This document shows positions 28,595 through 37,497 of a stretch of 64,000 nt of DNA, one piece after another (position 1 is the first letter of the stretch; each line of letters opens with the position of its first letter). A model generated the notes under the pieces. The model was given only the letters and a program-made list of their open reading frames with translations, had not been told where the DNA came from and searched no databases. The translations under genes were made by a program, and so were the position numbers. Source of the DNA: Methylobacterium sp. 17Sr1-1 (GTDB taxonomy: Bacteria > Pseudomonadota > Alphaproteobacteria > Rhizobiales > Beijerinckiaceae); assembly GCF_003173775.1 (NCBI RefSeq), contig NZ_CP029552.1, positions 5,025,001-5,089,000 on the forward strand, read 5' to 3'.

Positions 28595-29037
28595 TAATTC
28601 TTTTTCGGCACGATGGTGATACCGCCCGTGTGCTCGATGATTGCCGATTGCACCTCGGCGAAGCTGCGGATGCCGTTCTGGCGCATCTCGGCGACCACGT
28701 CGCGCTCGTCGATGCGCAGGCGGTGCATCTGGGTCCAATCCCAGGTGCCGTTGGAGTAGATCACCACCGGCGTGCCCTCCGCCACCTGTCCGACTACCGG
28801 CCACCACAGCTTCAGCCGCGAGACCGCGAGGTGCATGCCCGCGACCGTGCAGGCGGCGAGCAAGGCCCCGGTGATCGAGCGGTCGGCGCCGAGGATCGGC
28901 TGCACCGCCATGCCGCCGAACAGGAACACCACCGCCATGTCGAGGGGGGTGGCCGAGCGCATGATGCGCCGCGTGGTGACCCGCAGCAGCAGCAGGACGA
29001 TGCCGTACATCAGGGCGGCGGTCAGTACGGTGCGCAT
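28594..29037 (-). CDS. DUF421 (YetF-like) membrane protein
   Basis: A 147-residue protein with two to three N-terminal transmembrane helices (MYGIVLLLLRVTTRR, then the second near residues 35-75) and a small cytoplasmic alpha/beta domain. The pattern TPLDMAVVFLFGG and the C-terminal DERDVVAEMRQNGI with SFAEVQSAIIEHTGGITI are diagnostic of the DUF421/YetF family. Function is unknown. It is 14 bp downstream of another membrane protein on the same strand, so probably co-transcribed with it. Confidence 0.9.
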   Translation of the reverse strand: MRTVLTAALMYGIVLLLLRVTTRRIMRSATPLDMAVVFLFGGMAVQPILGADRSITGALLAACTVAGMHLAVSRLKLWWPVVGQVAEGTPVVIYSNGTWDWTQMHRLRIDERDVVAEMRQNGIRSFAEVQSAIIEHTGGITIVPKKN

Positions 29038-29051
29038 CGCGAGGCCTCGGG

Positions 29052-29555
29052 CTACGGATAGATCAGGAGCGGCACATCGACCGGCCGGCCCAGGGCCGAG
29101 ACCCGGGCCGCGACGGGGCCGAACTCGCGCGGCGACAGCATCAGGGTGATGTCGCCGCGACGCTCGGGCCCGAGGCGGAAGCGGTAGGTGACGCCGGCGG
29201 GCGTGGCATCCACCGCCTCGGCCCGCGGCTGGGTCGCGTCGACCGAGACGTGCTGGAGGAAATCGGCGTTGAGGTCGATCGCGACGTGTTCGGCCTCGAG
29301 CGGCCGGGTGATCCCGATCCGCATCTGCGAGGGGAAGCCGGCGCGCAGGAAGCGGTCGTAGCGCAGCACGATCGGCGTGTCGGGCACGGCCCGCTCGGCA
29401 CGGGCCAGGGGTCCGTCGCCGAACAGGCCGGCCAGGCCGGAGGCGATCACCAGGCCGATCAGGCTCTGGACGCCGATCTGGAACCAGTTCCAGCGCCGCT
29501 CGAAGACCGGGAAGGTGCGGATCTCGGTCGCGGTGTCGTCGGATTGGCTCAGCAT
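29052..29555 (-). CDS. Membrane-anchored protein of unknown function, paired with DUF421
   Basis: A 167-residue protein: N-terminal cytoplasmic stretch, one transmembrane helix near residues 28-48 (GVQSLIGLVIASGLAGLFG) and a ~110-residue extracytoplasmic beta-rich domain (RYDRFLRAGFPSQMRI, then RRGDITLMLSPREFG). It looks like a periplasmic sensor or accessory domain for the DUF421 protein. I do not recognise a named family beyond conserved hypothetical. Confidence 0.75.
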   Translation of the reverse strand: MLSQSDDTATEIRTFPVFERRWNWFQIGVQSLIGLVIASGLAGLFGDGPLARAERAVPDTPIVLRYDRFLRAGFPSQMRIGITRPLEAEHVAIDLNADFLQHVSVDATQPRAEAVDATPAGVTYRFRLGPERRGDITLMLSPREFGPVAARVSALGRPVDVPLLIYP

Positions 29556-29785
29556 CGGGGCGTGCTCCGCGTCGGGTCGGCGGAAGCGCGCCGCATCGGC
29601 TCCGTTCGTCGTGCGTGAGATGTGGTCATGCCCGAGATGAGTCGACGATCCTCGCGCTCGCGCATCGTTCGAATTTCACCGGATGGCGTGCGATCATCCG
29701 GCGAAACCGTTCTAACGCGCCGCCCTCAACGTGCGGATCCTACGCCGGTTCGCCGGAGCCGCGTTCGAGGACATCTCCCGCAGGG

Positions 29786-30007
29786 TCACACCGGCATCTC
29801 GAACGCCACGCCGACGCGGCCGCGCCGGCGCCACACCACGCGGCAGCGGCGCATCACGAACTCGCCGGTGATCGCCAGGGTGAACCCGTCCGGCACCGCG
29901 AGCCCGGCCGGAACCGTCAGTGTTGCGGCGAAGACTGTCAGGTTCGAGACGCGACAATCGACGGCCGGCGACGGCGCGTCGAAGATGATCTCACCGGTGG
30001 ACCCCAT
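29786..30007 (-). CDS. Small PilZ-like domain protein
   Basis: A 73-residue protein (ATG 30007, with GGGGGA 7 nt upstream; an alternative ATG at 30040 adds eleven residues). The beta pattern CRVSNLTVFAATLTV and RRCRVVWRRRGRVGVAFE matches a stand-alone PilZ domain. The usual RxxxR c-di-GMP site is not evident, so it may be a degenerate PilZ without ligand. It is about 230 bp upstream of the DUF421-associated pair on the same strand. Confidence 0.65.
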   Translation of the reverse strand: MGSTGEIIFDAPSPAVDCRVSNLTVFAATLTVPAGLAVPDGFTLAITGEFVMRRCRVVWRRRGRVGVAFEMPV

Positions 30008-30348
30008 GGGCTCATCCCCCGATGCCGAAGACACGTTCATCGTATGGTTCCGGACATTCGCACGAAGAGCGATTATCGCTCAAGATGACCGAATGTTCGC
30101 GCCTGAAATCGACCGAAGGCGATAGGCACGAGGGACTAGGGCGCATGGCTTCGGCCCGGTCGCCCCGCAGGGGTTCTCCCGCGCCGCCGCCTCTGGCGCG
30201 AAGCTTGCTCTCCGGCCGAGCGTGACCGTTGACAACCCGCGAACCGCCTTGACCGAGGGATCGGACCGGGGCGAACCTCGCGGGAGGGCCGGCCCTCTCG
30301 GGGCTCGGGCACGGCTCATGACCACAGGCCCCGCAGGCAGGACACGCC
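30008..30348. other. Divergent intergenic region upstream of the peptide importer
   Basis: This 341-bp gap should hold the promoter of the ABC importer (plus) and of the PilZ-like gene (minus). No strong terminator, riboswitch or repeat was recognised. Open frames in it are short and unbiased. Confidence 0.45.
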
Positions 30349-31941
30349 ATGGACCGCAGGACTTTTCTGAAAGGCTCGGCCGCCCTCGGTGCCGCCGGCA
30401 TGGCGCCCCAGTTCGCCGCCCCGGCGCTCGCTCAGCCGGCCAAGGTGCTGCGCTTCGTGCCGCAGGCCAACCTCGCCAATTTCGACCCGATCTGGGGGAC
30501 GCAGTACGTCGTCCGCAACGCCGCCGCCCTCGTCTGGGACATGCTCTACGGCGTCGACGCGCAGCTGAAGCCACAGCGCCAGATGGTGGAATCCGAGGAG
30601 GTCTCGTCCGACGGCCTGACCTGGACCTTCCGCCTGCGGCCCGGCCTCAAGTTTCACGACGGCGAGCCGGTTCTGTCGAAGGACGTGGTGGCGAGCCTGA
30701 CCCGCTGGATGGCCCGCGACCCGATGGGCATCATGATCCGGGCGATCCAGGCCGAACTGGCGCCGGTCGACGACCGCACCTTCCGCTGGCAGCTCAAGAA
30801 ACCGTTCCCGAAGCTCCTGCTGGCTCTGGGCAAGAACAACGCGCCTTGCGCCTTCATCATGCCGGAGCGGATCGCCAAGACCGATCCGTTCACCCAGATC
30901 ACCGAGTATGTCGGCTCCGGCCCGATGAAGTTCGCCCGCTCCGAGTGGGTGCCGGGCGCCCGCGCGGTCTTCGAGAAGTTCTCGGATTACAAGCCCCGCG
31001 ACGAGCCGTCCTCGTGGCTCGCCGGCGGCAAGCGCATGCTGCTCGACCGGGTCGAGTGGGTGATCATGCCCGATCCCGCCACCGCCTCGGCGGCGCTCCA
31101 GAACGGCGAGGTCGACTGGTGGGAGAACCCCATTCCCGACCTCGTCCCGCTCCTGCGCAAGAACGCCAACATCAACGTCGACATCGCCGATCCGCTCGGC
31201 AACATCGGCGCGTTCCGGATGAACCACCTGCATCCCCCCTTCGACAACCCGAAGGTGCGCCAGGCCGTCCTCATGGGCATGAACCAGGAGGATTACATGC
31301 GGGCGCTGATCGGCGACGACGACAAGCTGTGGAAGCCGCTGCCCGGCTTCTTCACGCCCGGCACCCCGCTCTACAGCGAGGCGGGCGGCACCAAGATCGG
31401 CAAGGGCGACATCGCGGCGGCGAAGAAGCTCCTGGCCGAGGCGGGCTACAAGGGCGAGCCGGTGGTCTGCGTGGTGGCGCAGGACCAGTCGATCACCAAG
31501 AACATGGGCGACGTCACCGCCGACCTGCTGAAGCAGATGGGCATGAAGGTCGATTTCGTGGCCACCGACTGGGGCACCGTCGGCACGCGCCGCGCCTCGA
31601 AGGCGCCGCCTGCGCAGGGCGGCTGGAACATGTTCCACACCTGGCACGCCGGCGCCGACTGCATCAACCCGGCGGTCTATCCGGCGATCCGCGCCAACGG
31701 CGACAAGGCCTGGTTCGGCTGGCCCGACCTGCCGGTGGTCGAGGCCGGCATCACCGAGTGGTTCGACGCCGCCGATCCCGCGGCCGAGAAGGCGGCGATC
31801 GACAAGGTGAACGCGGCCGCGGTGAGCGGGGGCGTCTACGTGCCGACCGGCTACTTCCTCGGCTACCAGGCCTGGCGGAAAAACGTCACCGGCGTGGGCA
31901 AGGGGCCGCTGCCCTTCACCTGGGGCGTCTCCAAGGCCTGA
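30349..31941 (+). CDS. Family-5 (peptide/nickel-type) ABC transporter substrate-binding protein, Tat-exported
   Basis: Periplasmic receptor of the importer encoded downstream, 530 residues. The N-terminus MDRRTFLKGSAALGAAGMAP is a twin-arginine signal. The mature protein shows the family-5 pattern (LANFDPIWGTQYVVRNAA, LTWTFRLRPGLKFHDGEP and the W/Y-rich ligand lobe). Tat export is common for these in alphaproteobacteria. It heads a six-gene operon through 37222. The ligand could be a dipeptide, an amino-sugar conjugate or an opine-like compound. Confidence 0.93.
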   Translation: MDRRTFLKGSAALGAAGMAPQFAAPALAQPAKVLRFVPQANLANFDPIWGTQYVVRNAAALVWDMLYGVDAQLKPQRQMVESEEVSSDGLTWTFRLRPGLKFHDGEPVLSKDVVASLTRWMARDPMGIMIRAIQAELAPVDDRTFRWQLKKPFPKLLLALGKNNAPCAFIMPERIAKTDPFTQITEYVGSGPMKFARSEWVPGARAVFEKFSDYKPRDEPSSWLAGGKRMLLDRVEWVIMPDPATASAALQNGEVDWWENPIPDLVPLLRKNANINVDIADPLGNIGAFRMNHLHPPFDNPKVRQAVLMGMNQEDYMRALIGDDDKLWKPLPGFFTPGTPLYSEAGGTKIGKGDIAAAKKLLAEAGYKGEPVVCVVAQDQSITKNMGDVTADLLKQMGMKVDFVATDWGTVGTRRASKAPPAQGGWNMFHTWHAGADCINPAVYPAIRANGDKAWFGWPDLPVVEAGITEWFDAADPAAEKAAIDKVNAAAVSGGVYVPTGYFLGYQAWRKNVTGVGKGPLPFTWGVSKA

Positions 31942-31951
31942 GGAACTCTCC

Positions 31952-32893
31952 GTGTTCGGCTTCCTCGTCAGGCGCGTCCTCGCCGTCATCCCGGTGATGG
32001 CGGTGGTCGGATTGTTCGTGTTCAGCCTGCTGTCGCTGGCGCCGGGCGATCCGGCGGCCCTGATCGCCGGCGACCAGGCCTCGCCGGCCGATATCGAGCG
32101 CATCCGCGCCTCGCTCGGCCTCGACCGGCCGTTCCTGGTCCGCTTCGGCGAGTGGGCCTGGCGCATCCTGCACGGGGATCTCGGCACCTCGATCTTCACC
32201 AACCTGCCGGTCACCACCATGATCGGGCAGAGGGTGCAGCCGACCGTGTCCCTGATGCTGGTCACGCTGGTCTTCGCCGTCCTCGTCGCGGTGCCGCTCG
32301 GCGTCGTCGCGGCCTGGAAGGCGGGGCGCCTCGTCGACCGGCTGGTGATGGGGGCGGCGGTGCTCGGTTTCTCGGTACCGGTCTTCGTCGTCGGCTACCT
32401 GCTCGCCTACGTCTTCGCCCTCGAGCTCGGCTGGCTGCCGGCGCAAGGGTACACGCCGATCGAGCAGGGGGTGGGGGCCTGGCTCGCCAACCTCGTCCTG
32501 CCGGCGCTGACGCTCGGCCTCGTCTACATCGCGCTCATCGCCCGGGTCACCCGGGCGACGATGCTCGACGTGCTCCAGCAGGATTACGTCCGCACGGCGC
32601 GGGCCAAGGGCGTGGCGCAGGGCGGCGTCCTGTTCGTCCACGCCCTGAAGAACGCCGCGGTGCCGATCGTCACGGTGATCGGCATCGGCATCGCGCTCCT
32701 CATCGGCGGCGCCGTCGTCACCGAGACGGTGTTCGCGATCCCGGGCCTCGGCCGCCTCACCGTCGATGCGATCCTGCGGCGCGACTATCCGGTGATCCAG
32801 GGCGTCGTGCTGTTGTTCAGCTTCACCTACGTGCTGATCAATCTCGCGATCGACCTCCTCTACACCCTGATCGATCCGAGGATCCGCTATTGA
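31952..32893 (+). CDS. Peptide-type ABC transporter permease (DppB family)
   Basis: A 313-residue inner-membrane channel subunit with six helices. An N-terminal FLVRRVLAVIPVMAVVGLF helix and the EAA loop RTARAKGVAQGG are typical of DppB. GTG 31952 lies 10 bp after the binding-protein stop. Its TGA overlaps the TTG start of the next permease. Confidence 0.93.
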   Translation: MFGFLVRRVLAVIPVMAVVGLFVFSLLSLAPGDPAALIAGDQASPADIERIRASLGLDRPFLVRFGEWAWRILHGDLGTSIFTNLPVTTMIGQRVQPTVSLMLVTLVFAVLVAVPLGVVAAWKAGRLVDRLVMGAAVLGFSVPVFVVGYLLAYVFALELGWLPAQGYTPIEQGVGAWLANLVLPALTLGLVYIALIARVTRATMLDVLQQDYVRTARAKGVAQGGVLFVHALKNAAVPIVTVIGIGIALLIGGAVVTETVFAIPGLGRLTVDAILRRDYPVIQGVVLLFSFTYVLINLAIDLLYTLIDPRIRY

Positions 32894-33828
32894 GCGCCGC
32901 CCAGCCCTTGTCCGCCGGACCTTTGGGGAGCGAGGCGCCCCCCGGCCTCGCGGTCGCCGCGCCGCTGCCCGACCTCTACCCGCCGCGCAAGGCCCTCGGG
33001 CCGATCCGCCGGACCTGGAAACGCCACCCGACCATCGTGATCGGCGGCGTGATCCTGTCGATCGTCGCCCTGATGGCGATCCTCGCGCCCTACCTCGGGA
33101 CCGTCGACCCGACGGCGATCAGCCCGTCGCGCCGCACGCGGGTGCCATCGAGCCTCTACTGGTTCGGCACCGACATGCTCGGGCGCGACATCTATTCCCG
33201 CGTCGTCTACGGCGCCCGGGTCTCGCTCCTCGTCGGCTTCGCGGTGGCGCTGCTCGCCTCGCTCGCCGGCCTCGCGATCGGCCTCGTCTCCGGCATGGTG
33301 CGCTGGGCCGACGGGATCATCATGCGGATCGTCGACGGCCTGATGTCGATCCCGCCGATCCTGCTCGCCATCGCCCTGATGGCGCTGACGCGCGGCTCGA
33401 TCGAGAACGTCATCCTGGCGATCACGGTGGCGGAGATTCCCCGCGTCGCCCGGCTGGTGCGCGGCGTGGTGCTGTCCTTGCGCGAGCAGCCCTATGTCGA
33501 GGCGGCGGTGACCACCGGCACCCGCATGCCGATGATCATCTGGCGCCACATCCTGCCGAACACGCTCGCGCCGATGACCGTGCAGGCGACCTATATCTGC
33601 GCCTCCGCGATGATCGCCGAATCGATCCTGTCCTTCATCGGTGCCGGCGTGCCGCCCGCGACCCCGTCCTGGGGCAACATCATGGCCGAGGGCCGGGCGC
33701 TGTGGCAGGTGAAGTTCTACATCATCCTCTTCCCGGCGATTTTTTTGTCGCTCACCGTGCTCGCCGTGAACCTCGTCGGCGACGGGTTGCGCGATGCCCT
33801 CGATCCGCGGATGGCGAAGGATGCGTGA
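32890..33828 (+). CDS. Peptide-type ABC transporter permease (DppC family)
   Basis: Second channel subunit, 312 residues. It has the DppC N-terminal hydrophilic tail, FGTDMLGRDIYSRVVYGARV and the EAA loop EAAVTTGTRMPMII. The start is a rare TTG at 32890 overlapping the upstream stop (TTGA), with GAGGAT 9 nt before; no better start exists. It carries a TTTTTTT tract (33740-33746) in codons for I-F-L, unusual for this GC-rich gene. Confidence 0.92.
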   Translation: MSAAQPLSAGPLGSEAPPGLAVAAPLPDLYPPRKALGPIRRTWKRHPTIVIGGVILSIVALMAILAPYLGTVDPTAISPSRRTRVPSSLYWFGTDMLGRDIYSRVVYGARVSLLVGFAVALLASLAGLAIGLVSGMVRWADGIIMRIVDGLMSIPPILLAIALMALTRGSIENVILAITVAEIPRVARLVRGVVLSLREQPYVEAAVTTGTRMPMIIWRHILPNTLAPMTVQATYICASAMIAESILSFIGAGVPPATPSWGNIMAEGRALWQVKFYIILFPAIFLSLTVLAVNLVGDGLRDALDPRMAKDA

Positions 33829-33880
33829 GTGCGCGCTTGCTGCGGATCGGCAGCTTTCCGGGCGTCCTCTTCCTCCCCCC

Positions 33881-34016
33881 CGCAACCTCATCCCGAGGTG
33901 CCCACGCAGTGGGCCTCGAAGGAGGGCTCCAGGGATCGCGGAGGCTTCTGGAGGCCTCCTTCGAGGCCAACCGATCTCCGATCGGCCGGCACCTCAGGAT
34001 GAGGTCGTGGGTGGGA
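33881..34016. repeat. Palindromic repeat family C, full element inside the importer operon
   Basis: The terminal motif ACCTCATCCCGAGGT (33885-33899) is mirrored by ACCTCAGGATGAGGT (33991-34005). Inside, 33912-33925 and 33955-33968 are a perfect 14-bp inverted pair (GGCCTCGAAGGAGG). It fills the gap between the second permease and the first ATPase, so it may set differential expression within the operon. Related copies lie at 10131-10157 and 41481-41507. Confidence 0.85.
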
Positions 34017-34059
34017 CAAGATTATCAAAGATATCCAACCATCCCCGGAGACGACGCCC

Positions 34060-35052
34060 ATGACGCTCCTCTCCGTCGAGAACCTCCAGGTCCATTTCCG
34101 CACCCCCGACGGGGTCAACCGGGCGGTCGACGGCGTCTCCTTCGCGATCCAGTCCGGCGAGACCTTGGCGATCGTCGGCGAATCCGGCTGCGGCAAGTCG
34201 GTGACCTCGATGTCGATCCTGCGGCTCCTGCCCGAGCCGCCGGCGCGGCTCGCCGGCGCGATCCGGTTCGAGGGACGCGACCTCCTCCAGCTGCCTGAGC
34301 GCGAGATGCGCCGCATCCGCGGTAACGCGATCAGCGTGATCTTCCAGGAGCCGATGACCTCGCTCAACCCGGTGCTGAGCGTCGGCCGCCAGATCGGCGA
34401 GACCCTGCGCCTGCATCAGGGCCTCTCGCGCAAGGAGGCGGAGGAGCGGGCGGTCGAGATGCTGGCCCTCGTCGGCATCCCCGAGCCGCGGCGCCGGGTG
34501 CGGGAATACCCGCACCAGCTCTCCGGCGGCATGCGCCAGCGGGTGATGATCGCCATCGCGCTCGCCTGCTCGCCAAAGCTCCTCATCGCCGACGAGCCGA
34601 CGACGGCGCTCGACGTGACGATCCAGGCCCAGATCCTCGACCTGATGCGCGACCTGAAGCGCCGGGTCGGCGCCGCGATCATGCTGATCACCCACGATCT
34701 CGGCGTGGTGGCCGAGGTCGCCGACCGGGTGGTCGTCATGTATGCCGGCCGCAAGGTCGAGGAGGCGGCGGTGCGCGACCTCTTCCGCTCCCCGCGCCAT
34801 CCCTACACGCGCGGCCTGATGGGCGCGGTGCCGCGCCTCGGCGCCGCCGAGCTGCCGGGCGCCCCCCAGCGGCTGGCCGAGATCCCCGGCATGGTGCCGA
34901 GCCTGAAGACCCGCATCGACGGCTGCGTCTTCGCCGGCCGCTGCCCCTCCGTGACCGACCTCTGCCGGACCCACGCCCCGGCCCTGGAGCCGAAGGCGCC
35001 GGGCCACCTCGCCGCCTGCCACTACGCGCCGAAGGACGCGCTCGCCGCGTGA
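34060..35052 (+). CDS. Peptide-type ABC transporter ATP-binding protein (DppD family)
   Basis: A 330-residue ATPase. It shows Walker A GESGCGKS, signature LSGGMRQR, Walker [13 protein letters not shown] and the C-terminal oligopeptide-transporter domain with its Cys cluster ([14 protein letters not shown]) that usually binds an Fe-S cluster or zinc. ATG 34060 has GGAG 8 nt upstream. It follows the 230-bp repeat-bearing gap; the next ATPase overlaps its stop. Confidence 0.94.
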   Translation: MTLLSVENLQVHFRTPDGVNRAVDGVSFAIQSGETLAIVGESGCGKSVTSMSILRLLPEPPARLAGAIRFEGRDLLQLPEREMRRIRGNAISVIFQEPMTSLNPVLSVGRQIGETLRLHQGLSRKEAEERAVEMLALVGIPEPRRRVREYPHQLSGGMRQRVMIAIALACSPKLLIADEPTTALDVTIQAQILDLMRDLKRRVGAAIMLITHDLGVVAEVADRVVVMYAGRKVEEAAVRDLFRSPRHPYTRGLMGAVPRLGAAELPGAPQRLAEIPGMVPSLKTRIDGCVFAGRCPSVTDLCRTHAPALEPKAPGHLAACHYAPKDALAA

Positions 35053-36047
35053 GCCAGCCTCTCCTCGCGGTCAACGACCTGCGCAAGCACTTCCTCCTCG
35101 GCGGCGGCCTGCTCGGCCGCGGCGCCCGCAGCCTGAGGGCGGTGGACGGCGTCTCCTTCACCCTGGAGAAGGGAGAGACCCTGTCCCTCGTCGGCGAATC
35201 CGGCTGCGGCAAGTCGACGGTCGCCCGCAGCCTGATGCGGCTGTTCCCGCCCACCTCCGGCCAGGTGGTGCTCGCCGGCCGACGCATCGACGATCTCTCG
35301 GCAGGCGCCCTGCGCCCCCTTCGCCGGCGGATCCAGATGGTGTTTCAGGACCCGTTCTCCTCGCTCAACCCGCGGATGCGGGTGCGCGACATCCTGGCCG
35401 AGCCGATCCGCAACTTCGGCCTCGCCAAGGGCCGCGCCGATCTCGACGGGCGCCTGTCCGCCCTGATGGAGCGGGTCGGCCTGCCGCGGGAGGCCCTGTC
35501 GCGGTTCCCGCATGAATTCTCCGGCGGCCAGCGCCAGCGCATCGGCATCGCCCGGGCGCTCGCCGCGGAGCCGGACCTGATCATCTGCGACGAGGCGGTC
35601 TCGGCCCTCGACGTCTCGGTCAAGGCGCAGATCGTCAACCTGCTGCAGGACCTGCAGAAGGAGCTGGACCTGGCGCTCCTGTTCATCTCGCACGATCTCG
35701 CCATCGTCGAGCACATGACGCATCGCGTCGCGGTGATGTATCTCGGCAAGATCGTCGAGATCGGCCCGCGCCGGGAGATTTTTTTGGCGCCGCGGCACCC
35801 CTACACGCAGGCCCTGCTCTCCGCCGTGCCGGTGCCGGAGCCCGGTGCCGGGCGCACCCGCATCGTCCTGCGCGGCGACGTGCCGAGCCCGATCGACCCC
35901 CCGAGCGGCTGCCGCTTCCACACCCGCTGCCCGCACGCCTTCGAGCGCTGCCGCACCGAGGAGCCGCGGCTCGATCCGGTCGGCGCCGACCATCATTTCG
36001 CGGCCTGCCACCTCGACGGCGCCGCCCTGCCGGCGCGGGCCGCGTGA
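35049..36047 (+). CDS. Peptide-type ABC transporter ATP-binding protein (DppF family)
   Basis: Second ATPase, 332 residues. It shows Walker [10 protein letters not shown], signature FSGGQRQR, Walker [13 protein letters not shown] and the C-terminal Cys motif [17 protein letters not shown] 35049 overlaps the upstream stop (GTGA). It forms an ATPase heterodimer with the preceding gene. A second T7 tract (35779-35785) occurs in E-I-F-L codons. Confidence 0.94.
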   Translation: MSQPLLAVNDLRKHFLLGGGLLGRGARSLRAVDGVSFTLEKGETLSLVGESGCGKSTVARSLMRLFPPTSGQVVLAGRRIDDLSAGALRPLRRRIQMVFQDPFSSLNPRMRVRDILAEPIRNFGLAKGRADLDGRLSALMERVGLPREALSRFPHEFSGGQRQRIGIARALAAEPDLIICDEAVSALDVSVKAQIVNLLQDLQKELDLALLFISHDLAIVEHMTHRVAVMYLGKIVEIGPRREIFLAPRHPYTQALLSAVPVPEPGAGRTRIVLRGDVPSPIDPPSGCRFHTRCPHAFERCRTEEPRLDPVGADHHFAACHLDGAALPARAA

Positions 36048-36082
36048 CCCGCCCGTCCTGTTACATCATCAGGGGAAGAACC

Positions 36083-37222
36083 GTGCAGCACGAGCTGATC
36101 CTGCGGGGCGCCCGCATCATCGATCCGTCGCAGAGCCACGACGGCATTGCCGACGTCGCCTTCGCGAACGGCCTCGTCTCGGGCTTCGGCCGCGACCTGC
36201 CCGTCGGGGAGGGGACGGAGGTGCGCGAGATGAACGGGGCGATCGTCACCCCGGGCCTCATCGACCTGCACACCCACGTCTACTGGGGCGGCACCTCGCT
36301 CGGCATCGACGCCGACGAGTTCTGCCGGCTGTCGGGCGTGACCACCTCGGTCGATACCGGCAGCGCCGGGCCCGGCAACTTCCCGGGCTTCCGCAAGCAC
36401 GTGATCGAGCGCTCGGAGGCGCGGATCCTCGCCTACCTGCACGTCTCCTTCGCCGGCATCTACGGCTTCTCGAAGACCGTGATGGTCGGCGAGAGCCAGG
36501 ACATGCGCCTGATGGCGCCCCGCGAGGCGGTGGCGGTGGCCGAGGCCAACCGCGACGTGATCATCGGCATCAAGGTCCGGGTCGGCGCCCACGCCTCGGG
36601 CACGCAAGGCACGGCGCCCCTCGAGATCGCCCTCCAGGTCGCCGAGGAAACCGGCCTGCCGCTGATGGCCCATATCGACGAGCCGCCGCCGAGCTACGAG
36701 GCGGTGCTGGCGATGCTGCGCCCCGGCGACGTGCTCACCCACGCCTTCCGGCCGTTCCCGAACTCGCCGGTGACGGCGCAAGGTGCGGTGAAGCCGGCTG
36801 TCCGCGAGGCGCGCGAGCGCGGCATCCTCTTCGACATCGGTCACGGCAAGGGCTCCTTCGCCTTCAAGACCGCCCGCGCCATGCTGGCCGGCGGCTTCCT
36901 GCCGGACACGATTTCGTCCGACGTCCACGCGCTCTGCATCGACGGCCCGGCCTTCGACCAGGTCACCACGATGTCGAAGATGCTCTGCCTCGGCATGAGC
37001 CTCAACGAGGTGATCGCCGCCTCGACGGTGAATGCCGCCGTGGCGCTCCGGCGCATGGAATACGGCAGCCTGAAGGTCGGCTCGCTCGGCGACGCCACGG
37101 TGCTGGCGGTGCGGGAGGGTGCGTTCGACTACGTCGACGTGCTGGGCGAGCACATGACGGGGGACCGGCGGATCACGTCGGAGGGCGTGGTGCTGCGCGG
37201 GCGGTGGTGGCATCCGGTGTGA
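36083..37222 (+). CDS. Amidohydrolase/deacetylase family metallohydrolase
   Basis: A 379-residue amidohydrolase-superfamily enzyme with a binuclear metal centre. DLHTHVYWGG gives the first HxH, a likely carboxylated Lys sits in IIGIKVRVGAH, and MAHIDEPP, LTHAF and SSDVHAL supply the other ligands. It resembles the EF_0837/AHA3915 group, which deacetylates or hydrolyses amino-acid or amino-sugar amides. GTG 36083 follows AGGGGAAGAACC; an upstream GTG overlapping the ATPase stop (36044) is possible. As last gene of the importer operon it probably cleaves the imported substrate. Confidence 0.88.
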   Translation: MQHELILRGARIIDPSQSHDGIADVAFANGLVSGFGRDLPVGEGTEVREMNGAIVTPGLIDLHTHVYWGGTSLGIDADEFCRLSGVTTSVDTGSAGPGNFPGFRKHVIERSEARILAYLHVSFAGIYGFSKTVMVGESQDMRLMAPREAVAVAEANRDVIIGIKVRVGAHASGTQGTAPLEIALQVAEETGLPLMAHIDEPPPSYEAVLAMLRPGDVLTHAFRPFPNSPVTAQGAVKPAVREARERGILFDIGHGKGSFAFKTARAMLAGGFLPDTISSDVHALCIDGPAFDQVTTMSKMLCLGMSLNEVIAASTVNAAVALRRMEYGSLKVGSLGDATVLAVREGAFDYVDVLGEHMTGDRRITSEGVVLRGRWWHPV

Positions 37223-37262
37223 GGCCCTGGCCTGTACTGCAGAGCCGCCTTCGGCAAGCCTG

Positions 37263-37435
37263 CGCCCTTTCCCGGACGACTGAAGCGAAGCGGAAGGAGA
37301 TCCGGGATCCAGCGCAAAAACTCGCGAAGCGACCGCTTGTCTGCAACGTTTCAGTATACAGGGCCGCTTCGCGGCACATCTCCCCTGAATCCCGGATCTC
37401 CTTCCGCTGGCGCTTCAGTCGTCCGGGAAAGGGCG
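37263..37435. repeat. Palindromic element, family B, copy 1
   Basis: A 173-bp element with about 46-bp near-perfect terminal inverted repeats (left end CGCCCTTTCCCGGACGACTG). The core reads toward GCCGCTTCGCGGCACATCTC. It fills the gap between two convergent genes, the hydrolase and the LysR gene. The second copy at 55122-55291 has the core in the opposite orientation. No open frame inside; MITE-like size and structure. Confidence 0.88.
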
Positions 37436-37497
37436 TGGAGCTTGAGATGACGCCGGAGAAGGCGGGGCCAGCGCTGTGAAGCGCCTGCGAGACCACA

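Noticed and set aside
33881..34016. Insertion sequence within the importer operon
   Set aside because: Only 136 bp, palindromic and without transposase; treated as an intergenic repeat.
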